64,000 bases of DNA from Heterocephalus glaber (lineage: Eukaryota; Chordata; Mammalia; Rodentia; Bathyergidae), in assembly GCF_000247695.1 (NCBI RefSeq), contig NW_004624855.1, positions 2,024,094 through 2,088,093 of the forward strand, written 5' to 3'. This document shows, one piece after another, positions 45,078-58,300 of this stretch. Both the position numbers and the translations under genes were made by a program. Under the pieces are notes generated by a model. That model did no database searches, was not told the origin of the DNA, and was given only the letters and a program-made list of their open reading frames with translations. The stretch's first letter is position 1. Each line of letters opens with the position of its first letter.

Positions 45078-45262
45078 ACTGGATTCAGTGGTGCATGCCA
45101 GTAATCCCAGCTACTTGGGAGGCTGAAGCAGGAGGATTGCAAATATGAGGCCAGAGTGGGCAATTTAGGAAGACTTTGTCTCAAAAAAAAAAAAAAAAAA
45201 AGCAAAAAAAAAGGACTGGTAGGGCACCCCTGAGTTCAAGCCTCCGTATAGAACAAAAAAAG
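45078..45262 (+). repeat. B1-dID dimeric SINE
   Basis: The B1 half (ttcagtggtgcatgccag...tttgtctc) has a long A run before a degraded ID half (gactggtagggcacccctg...caagcctccgtat). Confidence 0.65.
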
Positions 45263-45264
45263 TT

Positions 45265-47175
45265 ATATGCTTTTTTAAAAGTCTCACACACCCTTGGTTT
45301 TTGGAAATGCAGCTAGCCATCTGGCCCTGTCAGACTGTATAAACACTGAGGTCAGAGTCCTCCAGTCCCCATGGAAAGCTGGATGAGGGTGTGGAGATGG
45401 TGGGGTGCTACATGACTGGTTTATGCCAGTAGCTTAACACCTCACCATCACCCCGGCCTTCAGAAATAACACCATGAACCAAAATGCAGACTGACTCTAG
45501 GAAGGCTGAAGGTCATGGTAACAGTCTGGTCATGTCAGGACTTTCCCTAGCCTAACTAACCCACAGTTTCTCCATCTACAATATAAGGGTGGCAATCCCT
45601 CCCAACGGGCTTGGTGATGACTGATGAGACAATAGACATGAAACATTTATTGTACTGAATCTGCTGCACTGATAATTATTCCAAAAACCTGTGACATTCA
45701 ACTATAGTTTCATCTTCTAGGAGTTAAGGCTCCAAAAGGCCTTAGAGAAAACCTAATTTCATTTCTTTCCATCTTTATTTTTTCTCATGACAGAAAAAAT
45801 TACCTAAATTGTGCATCTGTGTTTGCCTCTGAGTTTTGGTTTCCTTGGCTATAAAAGCTGTGTAGAATTTGTTTTTCTCTTAGGAGCTGTCCAGAACCAA
45901 CTACTCAATATAAACTTAGGAGCACCATTTTTCTGTACGCTGAAGTTTTTATCCTAGGGTTAAATTTTGAAAAGGAACTAAGGCCTATTAGAAGACATAA
46001 TGAAAAAATTGAGGATGATTTATGGCTTCTCTGAAGAAGCTTGTTTTGTTTTATGGATATCATGTACCATACGGGGATCATGGAAAAAGTACTGTTCTAT
46101 AAAATTTTTAAATAAGTTAATTTTTTTTAGGCTTCTGCTGAACCATTAGCCTATGATGGCTTTTTTGTTTTCTTTTCTTTTCTTTTTTTTGGTACTGGGG
46201 ATCATAGGATGGCTTTTTAATTGAGGAATTTTTTAGTTAGCAATGGTCCTGATGACAGTTAACTTCAGTGTAGAAGCTTTCTCTCATCTTTTATTTTGGG
46301 CTTAAGGCCAACATAACTGAAAGGAATCCAGAAACTAAATTTAGCCTGTTTGTCAGGACTAAGTGCTAAGTGACTTGTTTAGGTTGCACAAGTTCATGGC
46401 TGTCTTGTTGGAGCCTGGCTAATTCATTTAACTGAAAGTGGAGCCAATGGTCTGAATATTCAGTTCCCATAAATCCACCTCACTCACTTCTCCTGGGGTG
46501 ACCCCCTTTCCTCAGGGACCCTGCTGTCCCTGGTGTCCCATAGGCCAAAAATTGGTCCAGAAGCAGAATTTTCCAGCTAGCCCTCCTTGAGCTGTGATTC
46601 TCTTTGCCTGCTCTCCGGCTTTCTTTTCTTTATTTGGTTACCCTGGGCCACTTGAGAACCTTCTCTGTAGGTAGGAGTTGGGAAGCTGAGGTGGAGTTGG
46701 ATCCTTTAATCACCACAGAGGAAGAATGTGCAAAAAGAAGAAGCCACCCTTGGGAGAGCATCGATTGGCTCAGCTCAGAAGGGAAAGGACCCTGGCACTC
46801 GCCTAGTCAGCTACTTCATGAGGACAAGAATGCTGACATGGTAGTTCTAGGCCAGGCCCAGGCTCCAGGTGCCTGACTTGCATAAGTATTGGAGGGTGTG
46901 CACGTGTGTGATGTGCATGTTCATGCATGTGCATGTATGTGGTCATGTGTATGGGGGTGTGCACAAAGGTAACTGTTGTCGGTATTTGGGTTAGGCTTTC
47001 AGTTCTTTTTCTATACTTGATTTTGTACAGAATTTTCTATACTTGATTATCCTTTCTATATAATTTTCTACCCTTTATGCTGCTTATTTCCTGCTTTTTA
47101 CATGGTTGCAGGACATCAAATAAGGGAGAATATGTAGTTGTAATTAGGGCTCACTTAATATTTAAATGAAAATTT
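45265..47175. other. Presumed intron, nothing substantial
   Basis: A short reverse ID stub (tttttttggtactggggatca) lies near 46,185. No gene is recognised. Confidence 0.4.
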
Positions 47176-47176
47176 A

Positions 47177-47272
47177 AGCTGGGCATGGTGGCACTTGCCT
47201 ATAATCCCAACACTCTGCTTGGCTGAGGCAGGAGGATCACAGATTCAATCTCAGCCTGATCAATAGGGTGTG
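47177..47272 (+). repeat. B1-type SINE, 3' truncated
   Basis: Agctgggcatggtggcacttgc, then ggctgaggcaggaggatcac. Confidence 0.75.
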
Positions 47273-48184
47273 ATTTTGATTCTAATGATGATGTTGAATT
47301 GGCAGGAATATTATTTTAGCAGTTCTTAGACTGATTTCTTTATAAGATAGCTTTGCCTCTTCTACAGCCCTGACCTGGTTGAACGCTATAGTGTGAATAA
47401 AACCGATCAATCTTTAAAAGCAAGCTATTGACAGTTAATCCCATTTTGGATTTAGCTTGTCTTCCTGAGAGTAACTAAAGTTCCTACTTATTTAATGGTT
47501 GCAGAACATCAAATAAGGCAGAATATGTAGTCATAACCAGGGCTCTCTTAATGCTCTAAGCTGACCGCTCTGTGTATCTGTTTAGAGAATAATTCAGTTT
47601 GAACTCCCCTAGGTGGATTCTGAGCTTTTTAAAAATTTGCTTTGTGTTTTCACCAACCTAGGCCAGGCAGTACGTGGTGCCATGTGTGTTACTGTCCATA
47701 ACGCACTTCAGGAGTCCCATGGCCCAAGGGCTCTGTGCCTGTATTTGTGCATGTGCATCTGTCTACATATGTGTGTGTCTGTCTGCATGTGTTTGTGCAA
47801 GTAGCGTTCCATGAGTTCCATGTTGCTGGAGAAGTGAGTTCTGCTGGACTGCACCACAGCATAAGATTATTGCCTAGTGACAAAGATGGTGTCTGTGACT
47901 TCTGCAAGTGCATCGTTTCCCCGCTCCAAGTCACGGGCAGCAGCAAGTACAGTTCAGAATGAAAACATATGGGAAGGCATGTTCCGACATGCTCAAGCTA
48001 CATCAGAGAAAGGCCAGCATCTAGATATTTAGTGAGAGGTAAAACAGACTCAATTTATATCTCACCAGATTTCTCAGAAATGCCAGAGGAATGAATATAT
48101 CTTTGCTGCTTCCTCCATGCCTTCTCATTTTCTTTCAGGTAGGAAGAAACTCCCCTGTTCCCAGTTGCTCCCTGTTGTTGCAGG
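47273..48184. other. Presumed intron, nothing recognised
   Basis: Two similar phrases (gcaggacatcaaataaggg at 47,107 and gcagaacatcaaataaggc at 47,503) hint at a duplicated old repeat. The family is unknown. Confidence 0.35.
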
Positions 48185-48330
48185 CACTGCAGTGTTTCAG
48201 ATGTGTTTTCCTACTCGATCCTCACAAACACCTCACGCTGGTGGTGTCTTTCTGATTTTACAGATGAGGAAGCTGCGGGCTGGGGAGTTAAACAGTTTCC
48301 ACAGGTGTAAAGTGGCTGAGCTTGTATTTG
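48185..48330 (+). repeat. MIR element
   Basis: Cgatcctcacaaacacctcac, attttacagatgaggaagctg and aagtggctgagcttg follow the MIR order. Confidence 0.7.
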
Positions 48331-48334
48331 TTGC

Positions 48335-49964
48335 CTGAGCCGCCGACCCTCAGTGATCCCCCATGGCCCCCCAAGCTCTCAGCCTGTGCCGCCTTCTCCG
48401 GGGTGTCTGGGTTCCTTCCTGTGTCAGAATCTCTCCAGTCTGTTGCTGCTGGCTGGTCACCTATGTGGTCTTTCCTGACAAGTCAGCCAGTAGTGTAGTT
48501 TTCTTCAAGCATCTCCCTTTTGTCTTGCACCCATCTTTCAGCCATACATGCCTGGTTTCCAGGAGGGCAGAAATGGGGCCCATTGAGTTCTGTGCCCACA
48601 GGGGGTAGACCTCCTCCTCATCACGGAAAACAATGGAGGAATCACAGAGAAGAAATAAGAAAGACCACCAAAATGTAGCCACTCTTAGTAGAGTGCTATG
48701 GATACAGCAATACAAGTGGATGTGAATATGTATATATGCTTCTTTGTGAACTTCTTCCCCTTAATATATTCTAATATTCTCCCAACATTAGTGACAGTTC
48801 TTTATTTTTTCAAATAGCTATGAACTAATATAACATAGGCTCATAGCCAACAGTTCTTCAACGTGCCCTCAAGGACTACCAGGAACTTTGTCAAATGATT
48901 AGTTAAATCCAAAATCTGCTAAATTATCAGTAGCCTGGGAAGTAAGGTAATTTGGAATAAACTATTCTTCTTGAACCTAGTGACAGTTTCTTTTTTTGAT
49001 GTTTAAAACATTCATGCAGGAATATTCTAGTGATGTATGTATTAAACTTATGGGTCAGACTCTAACTTTTGGAAAATTTAGATAAAGTATACAAATGGAG
49101 TTTTCCGGCATTTTCCTATTCTCTATAATTTCTCTTTAAAATATCTCCATGTTTTAACAGTCCCTTCTATATATTGCCTTTGCACACTGGCTTATAATTC
49201 AGATGTGCCACCTGGTGAGAAGCCTCCCTCCAGCCCCAGTGGTGTCACCTCTGCTGCTCCATGGATGGCCCGTGCTGGCCTCTGAGCCAGATGGCACTGT
49301 GTGCACCTGTTGAGAGGGGCGCCCAGCAGGACTGACATCCTTCACTTGACAGCCAGTAGGCCATTCGTGAGGCCACAGGATGACTTTTGGGAAAAGGCTA
49401 AATGGCACTTCGGAGTCCATTGTGCGCAGACCACCACTGAGTCTGCTCTAAATACCCCAAACGAGGTACAGGCAGGAGCAGCTTTGATTTTTTGAGCACA
49501 GGAGTTCTTCATTGTTGCCCTTGGTTATAAGAAATAACTTTGTTCACAAAAATACGACATGGAAACAGCTTCATAGTCATTTGTTGATTTACAAATTCCA
49601 TAAGTTACTGATCTGATATTCTCAGAAATAACATAAAATTCCCTGCCTCATGTAATATCTTTCTAAAATGGATTTGTTGTAAAGAGTCTCCCCATAACTT
49701 TCGTGCTGAAAGGGGAATAGGCAAAGTATTTTAAAATATTTTCTCTCTAGCTATTTTAATCACTGCTCAGATATTTATACCATTTTTTCTTGGTCTGACA
49801 CTAAATTGGCTAATTGCTACATTAGAAAAGAAAGCTTTCTTTTATTCAAGATGGGAAGGATGGTTGTCCCAAACTTTTATCAGCAGTAAATTTAAGAAAC
49901 ACATCAAATATTTATCCAATGGACTCCTCTCTATATAATTTGGCTTTAATAATGAGCCCTAAAC
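48335..49964. other. Presumed intron, nothing recognised
   Basis: No repeat consensus or exon is recognised. Confidence 0.35.
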
Positions 49965-50147
49965 TGTGTGTGGTGGGGCACGCCTGTAATCCCAGGACTC
50001 TGGGGGTAAAAGATTGCTGAGTTTAAGACCAGCCTGGACTACTTAGTGAGAACCCATCTCAAAAAAATCAAAATAAAGAGTCCTAAAGTCTGTTAAATTA
50101 CTTAATAAACTCATAGCACTTTTTTCCTTTTATTTATTTATTTTGTG

Positions 50148-50178
<31 letters not shown>

Positions 50179-50375
50179 ATGGTACTGGGTTTGAACACAG
50201 AGCCTTTACACTAAACTACATTCCTAGCACTATTTATTTATTTATTTATTTATCTTGGATGGGACAAGATCTCACTAAGTTGCTAAATTGCCACAGCTGG
50301 GCTTGAACTTACAAACCTCCTGCCTCAGCCTCCTGAGTATCTTTAGATATGTGCTACCACATCTGTGCCTCCAGG
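49965..50375. repeat. B1 SINE (+), then a reverse B1-dID dimer with a (GT)n tract
   Basis: A + strand B1 (49,965-50,088) is followed by a reverse dimer (50,135-50,375): tatggtactgggtttgaacac, then a TTTA run (50,232-50,253), then gacaagatctcactaagttg to gtgctaccacatctgtgcc. A (GT)n run lies at 50,144-50,179. Confidence 0.72.
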
Positions 50376-50679
50376 TGATTCCTTGACTATTCTTTTTTTT
50401 TTTTTTTTTTTGGCATATAAATTTGAGAATGAGTGGATCAATTCCATTTTTTATTGGCATAACAAAATGCTAGAAGCTAGGTCATATATAAAGAAAAGAT
50501 GTTTATTTACCTTGCCGTCCTCTGGGTTGAAGAGCACATAGCATCTGCTTCTGTTTGGCTTTGGTCAAGGTCTCATGGTGAGTGGCATCATGATGGTGGC
50601 CACATGTGAGAGCAAAAAATTATGTGGTCAGACTGGAAACCAGAAAGTGGACTAATCTCACTTCTTATAACAATGTACT

Positions 50680-51205
50680 TTTTTTTTCAATTTTTATTAG
50701 TACATGTTTGCAGTACATAATGATTATATTCCTGGTGGGAAGTTGCTACATTTACACAACACATCTTAATTCTTTTTCAGCTTCTTCCCCTCCTTTCCCT
50801 CTCCCCTCTATTCCTCTCTTGGTCCCCCTTTCATTTGGAAAATATCTGTCTGCCTATTTCCTCCAATTTCTTATTTTGTTTCTTATATTTTGGGTTTCTC
50901 ATATAAGAGAAACCATGCAACATTTAAGCTTATGTGTCTTATTTATTTTACTTAACATTAGAGTCTCAAGGAGCATCCATTTTCCTATGAATGACTCAAG
51001 TTTATCCTTCTTTATGTCAGAGTAGTGCTCCACAATTTCTTTATCCCTGCATCTGTTTATATAGGCTGCTTCAAAGGTTTAGTTATTGTGAGTTGTGCTG
51101 TTATAAACATGGGTAAGCATGTGTCACTGTTATCCAGTGTCTTTAACTCTTTTGGGATGATACCTAGAAGGGGAATTGCTAGGTGGAAAGGAGTTTCTAA
51201 TAACA
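50680..51205 (-). mobile_element. L1 3' end
   Basis: Tttttattagtacatgtttgcagtac, gctacatttacacaacacatc, a C/T-rich patch, agtagtgctccacaatttc, agttgtgctgttataaacatg and gatacctagaaggggaattgctagg read as a reverse-complement L1 3' end. It belongs to the same family as the copy at 29,118. Confidence 0.8.
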
Positions 51206-52202
51206 CACTATTCTGAGAACTCACTCACCCCATGAGGCCAGCATTAATCCTTTCCCAGGGCGATGCTCTAGTGACTTATCCACCTCCCCAGACCTCACCT
51301 CTGAAAGGCTCTACCACCTCAGCATCACTGTGCTGAGGACAAACCTTCCAGCACACGAACTTCTGAGGATTTTGATTAAAATCTATCATGCTTGTTTACA
51401 GATCAGAGATACAGCAGAGCTTAAAATGCAGGCAACCCAGGCCTTCAGACCTGTGCCAGCTTCCACAACAAGGATTTGAGAACAAACTTGGGAACTGATA
51501 AAATCCAGGCCAGTCTGTCGGAGTCTTTGCCAGGCTTGTCTGTGTCCCCTTCCTTACACGTAATCACCAATACAGTGTCAGATGGTACTGTAGTACTAGC
51601 ACCGGTTTTACCTGAGCCCGTGGTGGTCCTCAAAACTTTACAATGAAAAAACAATCTTAATTTCCCCCCATAATACCCCAACACTGGACACTGGGGAAGG
51701 CAGCATTTAATTCCTGAAGCTGTGATGTCTGTTGACTTCCTTTTCTTACTGTGAAATCAGCAAAGCAAATGATTTATCACATTTTTTACACACACTAAAC
51801 CCAGAAACCCCGAAAAGAATCAGATTCTTCTGACCAAATTGTCTTGAAGTTATTAGTGGTTAATTCTGGGACAATGAAGAAGTTGCATGAACATTCAACA
51901 TCAAACTGTAACCACTGCCAGACTGTGACCCAGTGAATCACTCCTGTTCACGTGGCTGCTGAAGTCAAGTGCAAGGAGAATGACTGGCAGCTCATGCCTA
52001 CTCCTCAGAGAGAGCCTGGATGTGCGGAAGCCAAGAAAGGAGTTTCACAGCCAGAAAGTGTCTGTGGAACTGCTGCCTGGGGAGGGCTCGAAATGTGATC
52101 ATTGACCCTTCAGGGTCTGTTTTGTGCCAGAGAATGAAGCTTCTGGGGCCTAGAGAATGGAGTGTCTCAGCTACTATAAGCTGATGGCAGAGGAATCAGG
52201 GC
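51206..52202. other. Presumed intron, nothing recognised
   Basis: No repeat or exon recognised. Confidence 0.35.
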
Positions 52203-52352
52203 AGCTGGGTATGGTGGCATACACCTGTAGTCCCAGCACTTGGGAGGCTGAGGCAGGATGATCGCCATGAGTTTGAGTCCAGCCTGGGCTACATAGTGAG
52301 TTCAAGGCCAGCCTACACTACATAGCAAGACCTTGTCTAAAAAAAAAAAAAA
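52203..52352 (+). repeat. B1-type SINE
   Basis: Agctgggtatggtggcatacacc through gcaagaccttgtctaaaaaaa. The unit contains the tandem gttcaaggccagcct phrase typical of this window's B1s. Confidence 0.9.
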
Positions 52353-53995
52353 ATCAGGACAAAGATTCCATGACATTCCCTTTCTCCTTCCAGATAGTTG
52401 AGCAAGTGTAAATGTGCCTCTTGTGACTGTCTTCATGACTGCGCCCCTCCTCAAACCCAATCCAGATGACTGAGGGGCAAGACCCACCTTCCCCACTCTG
52501 AGCATACATTTCACCATGAACTTCACTGCTGGCCACATTGTCTTTTGCCCAGGGAGTCATTTCTGTCTGCTCTGCAAAATAGAGCTCTGAGCTCAAGGGA
52601 ACCCCCTCCTCAAGCCCCAGGAGCACAACAGCTTAGACAGGTGCAGGAAAGTGAGCTTGGACTTAAAGCTGAGCCCAAGGTCAGATCTTAGATACACTAA
52701 GTCTAAGCAATCACCCAACCTAGGAGTTGCTTCTATTTTTTATTCTGAAAAATTGGATAATGTTACTCATCTTGTGGGATTTTGGGGAATCTTAGATGTA
52801 TATAATAGACATGAATCTATCACTAGATCATTTTTTTGACATTATTAAGATTTTTTAAAAATAAAGATTGTAAAAAAAATAAAAAATAAAAATTGTAACA
52901 ATATAAGATCTGTCAACTGTTACTGTTAAAAAGTTTGTCCTAGAACTCAAGCTCTTCCTGGGGTAGTTTGCAATGACTTCTGCTTCCAGGAGAAGCAGCC
53001 TGCAGTGCATCCACCAGCTTTTCATCAGCTTACTTAAGTCCTGCTTTTACCTTTCCCTCAAAGTCTTTATTTGCCAAACCAGGAAGTCCTTTTCTGCTAT
53101 TTGGTATTGGAGAGAGGTTATAGGACCATGAGTCTGGCTGCTGTGTGTGTGTTGAGTTCCTTTCTGATGTTAGAACCCTTAGGGTATGTGTATGTAGGGT
53201 GTGTGTGTGTGTGTGTGTGTGTGTCTGGGGGTGTGGTGAGGGCAAATTTTCTTGCCTTCCTAATTCTTTGCATTTACTAATATCAGACAGTTCAGCTCTT
53301 GTCTATCTTCATTAAATCATTCTAAAAATATTTTTAAAATATATTAAAAAATAATTGAGCTCCAACCATATGCTGATGGCAGTTCTAGGGTGCTGGGAAG
53401 ATGCTGATAATCTTCAGTATAGTCGTGGTGAATTGACAGTCAAGAAGGGAGGTTGACTATTCAGCTGCAGTAGTGGAATGCAATAACATACACTTGTGTG
53501 GGGTCCTTCCGGGTGGACCCCAGCCCAGCTGAGTCCCCCTAACATTAGTTCTGAGTCTAGGGAAGTCCTTTTGGAAGGGAGGAGTGAGTTGAGATCTGGA
53601 GGAGAAGAACAAGTGGAGGAAGATACACAAAGAAGGGCTGAGGCAGCGGAAGGTAAGGCCTCCTCATAGCAGCACCAGAGCACAGTGGGAACATGGCCCC
53701 ACGTAGCTGGGAGCCTGGAGAACCATGGCTCCATTGCTTCACCTCTCCAGGCCTCAATTTCCCCATCTAAAGAAACAGTAGTGACTCCAGGAGGTGCTCA
53801 GAGAATTAAAGGGAGGATGAGACTGCACCCAATAGGAAGGAAGCTCTCTATCAGTGTTTGCCAAATAGAAATAAATCAACCGATGGACAATTGAGTTTAA
53901 CCTCAAGGATAAATTTTTCTTTTAAGAGCACTTTGTTCCCACTGTAAAAGCACATCATATTTTTTGCTAATGTTTGACATTTGTTTGTGTTCTAG
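52353..53995. other. Presumed intron 1 (3' end) with a (GT)n tract and MIR patch
   Basis: A (GT)n run lies at 53,199-53,224. A reverse MIR-like patch (cacctctccaggcctcaatttcc) lies at about 53,740. The intron ends with tgctaat-like branch sequence, a T-rich stretch and tctag at 53,991-53,995. Confidence 0.55.
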
Positions 53996-54258
53996 ACGCT
54001 TTCCTGAGCTCTGGATCTTTCTTCCTTCTGGAAATATTCTACTCCGGGTATTTATTTTTGAACAAAAGCACCTGCACGCCATGGACCTCATTGCATTGCT
54101 GAAGTCTCAGTTCCTGTGCCACTTGATCTTCTTCTATGTCTTCATCGCCTCGGGGCTGATTGTGAACATCATCCAGCTCTTCACACTGGTGCTCTGGCCC
54201 ATTAACAAGCAACTGTTCCGGAAGATCAACTGCAGACTGTCTTATTGCATCTCCAGCC
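53996..54258 (+). CDS. AGPAT4: AGPAT4 first coding exon (coding part 54,081-54,258)
   Basis: AGPAT4 (LPAAT-delta) is a membrane acyltransferase that converts lysophosphatidic acid to phosphatidic acid. The exon follows a T-rich acceptor ending TCTAG. It carries 85 bases of 5' UTR and a start codon in strong Kozak context (G at -3 and +4). It encodes 59 residues plus one base, starting MDLIALLKSQ and including the membrane helix FYVFIASGLIVNIIQLFTL, then WPINKQLFRKINCRLSYCISS. It ends at a good donor, C|GTAAGA, in phase 1. The blocks agree closely with the mammalian AGPAT4 N terminus as I recall it and differ from the AGPAT3 paralogue. The catalytic NHX4D motif is encoded by later exons outside the window. 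The open frame reading on past 54,258 is intron. A retrocopy is unlikely because both splice sites are intact. Confidence 0.93.
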
Positions 54259-54924
54259 GTAAGAGCCTTGCCAACCTTCTTCTGCATGTAGCTCTTTGCT
54301 GCTGATGTGTGGCACCCTTGTGTACCCATTCACTAGGCTTTCATTCCATGCTAAGCTGCCTTTTGTTTTATTGTTGTTTGCTTTTTGTTTGAAATGTCTA
54401 GTTTGTTGTCACTCTTCAAAAATTGTTTTTTGAGTGAAAATGATAGCTCAAAATTCAGAAAGCACAAAGGGTATATAGTGAAAAGTAAATATGCATTCTA
54501 CCATTGCTTCTCTAGTTTTCCTCTCCAGAAATGATTAATGATTTCTTAGTTACCTTTATAGAAATATGGTCTATGGCTCTTATGTGTGCACTTGTGTGCA
54601 TATGAGTCTCTGTGCATGTGTGTAGATACCTAATACATACACATTGTTTTGCAGTGCTGGAGATTAAGTACACCTGTAATTTTAAAGCTAAATGGCAACA
54701 TACTATATTGTTTCAACGCTTGCTTTTTTACAATTTTTTTCTTTTGAGGTAACTGTAGTTCTCATGTAGCTGTAAGAAACAGTACAGAGAAATCCTGAAT
54801 AACCTTCATGCAGTTTCCCCTCAATGCTGACATCTGAAATAACTGGAGTACAATATTCCAAAAAGAAAAGTGACATTAATACAACCCACCAACCCTACTC
54901 AGATTTCTTCCCTTTTATATACTC

Positions 54925-54963
<39 letters not shown>

Positions 54964-55345
54964 TGTGTGTATTTAAGCTAAGCTGTTTTAAACATGACTA
55001 ATTTGACTGGGCTGGGTTTCAGCAATTGAAAAAGATGAATTGGTGTATTGTGATATCTAGAGATGCGTTTTATTGTTGCTGTTGATTGACCTCAAAGCTT
55101 ATACCTATTCTTAAAAGTAGAAAACACACTGTATCATTAGCCATTATATATGTGAATATAAGTGTATTTTAAAATCTGAGCTCTTTTAAATTAAGCAATT
55201 AAAAAATTTTTGCTACCTTAGAGTATGTCAGATATCAGAGAGGATATCTCTCTGAAAACTTTTAAAAAGAAGCAATCAAATTTTAATTTGAATCAAAATA
55301 ATACTTTATACAATTATGCAAATGGGTTACTGCTGATTCAATTGG
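54259..55345. other. AGPAT4 intron 2 start, with a (GT)n tract
   Basis: The 5' splice site GTAAGA opens the intron. A (GT)n run lies at 54,926-54,970. No exon is recognised in the rest of the window. Confidence 0.6.
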
Positions 55346-55349
55346 TTCT

Positions 55350-58300
55350 TATTTTTAACTATATTTTTAATTTTTAATTGACATAATTATACACATTTAT
55401 AGGTTTCAGTGTGACACTTCAATACATATATATATATTGAAGTAACGATCAGATCAGAGTGGCATGGCCATCATCTGAAAATTACTCCTTTGTGTTGGAA
55501 GTATTCAAAATCCTCTCTACAAGCTCTTTTGAAATATACAAGTAATTGTTGTCATTGTTATCCTACTGTGCTATAGAACATCGGAAGTTATTCCACCCCC
55601 ACAACTGCATCCCTGTACCATTCTTTCTCTGTTCCCGCTCCCTTCCACTCTCTCAGTTTTAGTAACCACTAGTTGACAATTTACTTCTGTGAGATCAATG
55701 TTTTAGCTTCTACACATAAGTGATGAGAATATGTGGTATTTGTCTTTCTGTGCCTAGCTTATTACATTTAACATGTCACCAGTTCCATCCATGTTGCTGC
55801 AAATTGTAGTATCTTATTATTTCTAATGGCTGAATACTATTCCACTATGTATTTATATGTTTTCATCCATTCATCTGTCAGAGGGCACCTGGGTTGATTC
55901 CATCCATTTTTTAGCTATTGTGAATAGTGCTATGATAAACATGCAAGTACAAATGTCTCTTCAGCATACCGATTTTGTTTCCTTTGGATATATACCTAGT
56001 AGGAGGATTGCTGGATTATGTGGCAATTCTATTTCTAGCTTTTTGAGGAGCCTCCGTACTGTTTTCTGTAATGGCTATAGTAATTTAAGTTCCTACTGAT
56101 ACTATACTGACAGTTTCTCTGTCTCCTCACCTGCATTTATTTATTTATTTATTTATTATTTATTTGTCTCTTTGCTAATAACTTACTTGCCCTAACATAT
56201 GGTCTAACCTAGAAAACATTTTATGTACTCATTAGTAGAATCTATATTCTGCAGATGTTGAATGAAATGTTCTATAAATGTCTGTTAGGACCATTTAGTC
56301 CATAGTGGAGTTTACCTCCAGTGTTTTGTTGGTTTGATCTTTACTTTTAGATCTAGTAATGCTTTCTTTATATTATTGAGAGCTCTAGTGATGGGTCCAT
56401 ATATATTTTCAATTTTTATTTTTTCTTACTGAATCAATGCAGTTTTCATTATTATAGCCTTCTTCATCTCTTTATGCAGTTTTTGACTTTATAGCTATTC
56501 TTGATTTCTTTTAGTTTCCTTTTGCTTAGTATATCTTTTTCAATGCTTTCAATTTCTGTATATGTATGTCTTTAATAATTAAATGAGTTTTGTTTAGGCA
56601 GCATATTATGGTGTCTTGTTTTTTATACATTTAGCCAGTTTAAAATCCTTTGAGAAGTTTAATCAATTTATATTGAAGGGTACTATTGATAAACAAATAT
56701 ATACTCTTGTTATTTTTTTCTAATTCTTTTGTAAATTCTTTGCTCCTTTCTTCCTCCCTTGTTCATCTTCGTGCTTTGGTGGTTTTCTGCATTGGTAAGG
56801 TTTGATTTTTCCCATTCTCTTTTATGTATCTGCTCTACTAGTGAGTTTTGTACTTTTGTGTGTTCTCGTGGTGACAGGTATCATCATCTTGCTTCTAATT
56901 AGGACTCCTTGAAGTATTTCTTGTATGGCCAGTCTGGTGGTGATGAATTTCTATAGTTTTTGCTTGTCTTGGAAAGACATATGACACCTTCAAGATTGCT
57001 TTTTGGTACTTTTGCTTTGTGATCCCTATCTCTTTGTGAAGTTTATCATTTAAAACATAAATTGCTTTCCTCATCATTGGATTACCTGTCTGTGTTCTCC
57101 TATATCTTACTGAGTTTTTTTATACTCATTTTGAATTCTTTTAAGGCAGTTCATTGATTTCCTTTGTGGTTGTTGCTAGAGAGTTGCTGTGTTTCTTTTG
57201 AGGTATCATATTACCTCACTTTTCCATGTTTCTTGTGCTCCTATATTGATACTTGCACATCAGATGGATCAGTTGCCAATTTTGTGGGGTGGTTTTCACA
57301 GTAAGAGACTTTCTTTTGGCCATGTGTACTAGAGTGTGGTCTGAGTAGGCTCTGCTGGCTTTGGTTCCAGGTTGGTACAGTAGTGGTTCATTAGTTGTAA
57401 TGACTGCTGGTAATGTCAAAGGGTGTTGCAGTGGCCTAGGCTATAGGGATTTGTGGAATTGCTCCACCTGCTAGGATGCAGGTCAGTTATCTGGGATAGG
57501 TTCACCAACTGCTCTGAATACAGTGTGCCCTACTGTGGGTGTGGTGAGCCCATGTAGATGATAGGCAACTTGTGCAGATGGGTGGGTACATATTAGTGTG
57601 TGAGAGCCACAAGGGGTCTGGGCCACACTGATGGGCCCAATTAGGGTGACTATCACTGTGCCAGGTGCTTTTGCAGAGTTGTAGGTTGCCAGCCTGTTCA
57701 GGGCAGGCTTTCTGTCTGCTTCTTGGGTTTTAGTTAAGCCAAGCAGCTCAGGGAAAGTTGAGTGGCTGCTTCTTGGGCCACAGGATGGTGGGCAAGGCTT
57801 CCTGATTGCTTCCCAGGACATCAGTAGTTGAGCTTCCCATGACAAGCTGCCTGGTTCCTCCTAAGGGCTAAGGGTGGGTGAGTAGGCCCACCTGTCCACT
57901 TCCCAGGGGTCTCTGTGGGCCAGGGCATTCAGAGTTGGCTGTCAGCTGCTTCCTGTGGTGTGGGAGGGTGGGCAGGGCCACCCAGCTGGTTCAGTGTTAG
58001 GCCAGCTGCCTTGCTGCTACACAGGACCTCAGTGGGCGGGTCTCAAGATGGCGCTGTGCAGCAGGAGCCTGGGAGGGCAGAGGATAGTGTGCTGCGCACT
58101 TTCTCCAGAGCAGTGTGGCAAAGTGGTAACTCAGCAGCTCCCACACAGGGCTTAGGGCCCACAGAAGAGCAGCAGGTGCTTCACGCATCTAGCATTAGTG
58201 AGGACTTGGGGGTGGACATGCTTACCCTTCCTTACTGAGCAAAGTCCCTCTTGCTTTAGGGATAATCACCACTGGAGAGGGAGATACTGGATGCTGTGTG

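Noticed and set aside
54259..54305. Extension of the AGPAT4 frame past 54,258
   Set aside because: A strong 5' splice site follows codon 59 plus one base, exactly where homology to AGPAT4 ends.
57483..58238. Open frames of 107-120 codons on both strands
   Set aside because: They lie in a GC-rich 5' UTR-like part of an L1 element and have no domain.
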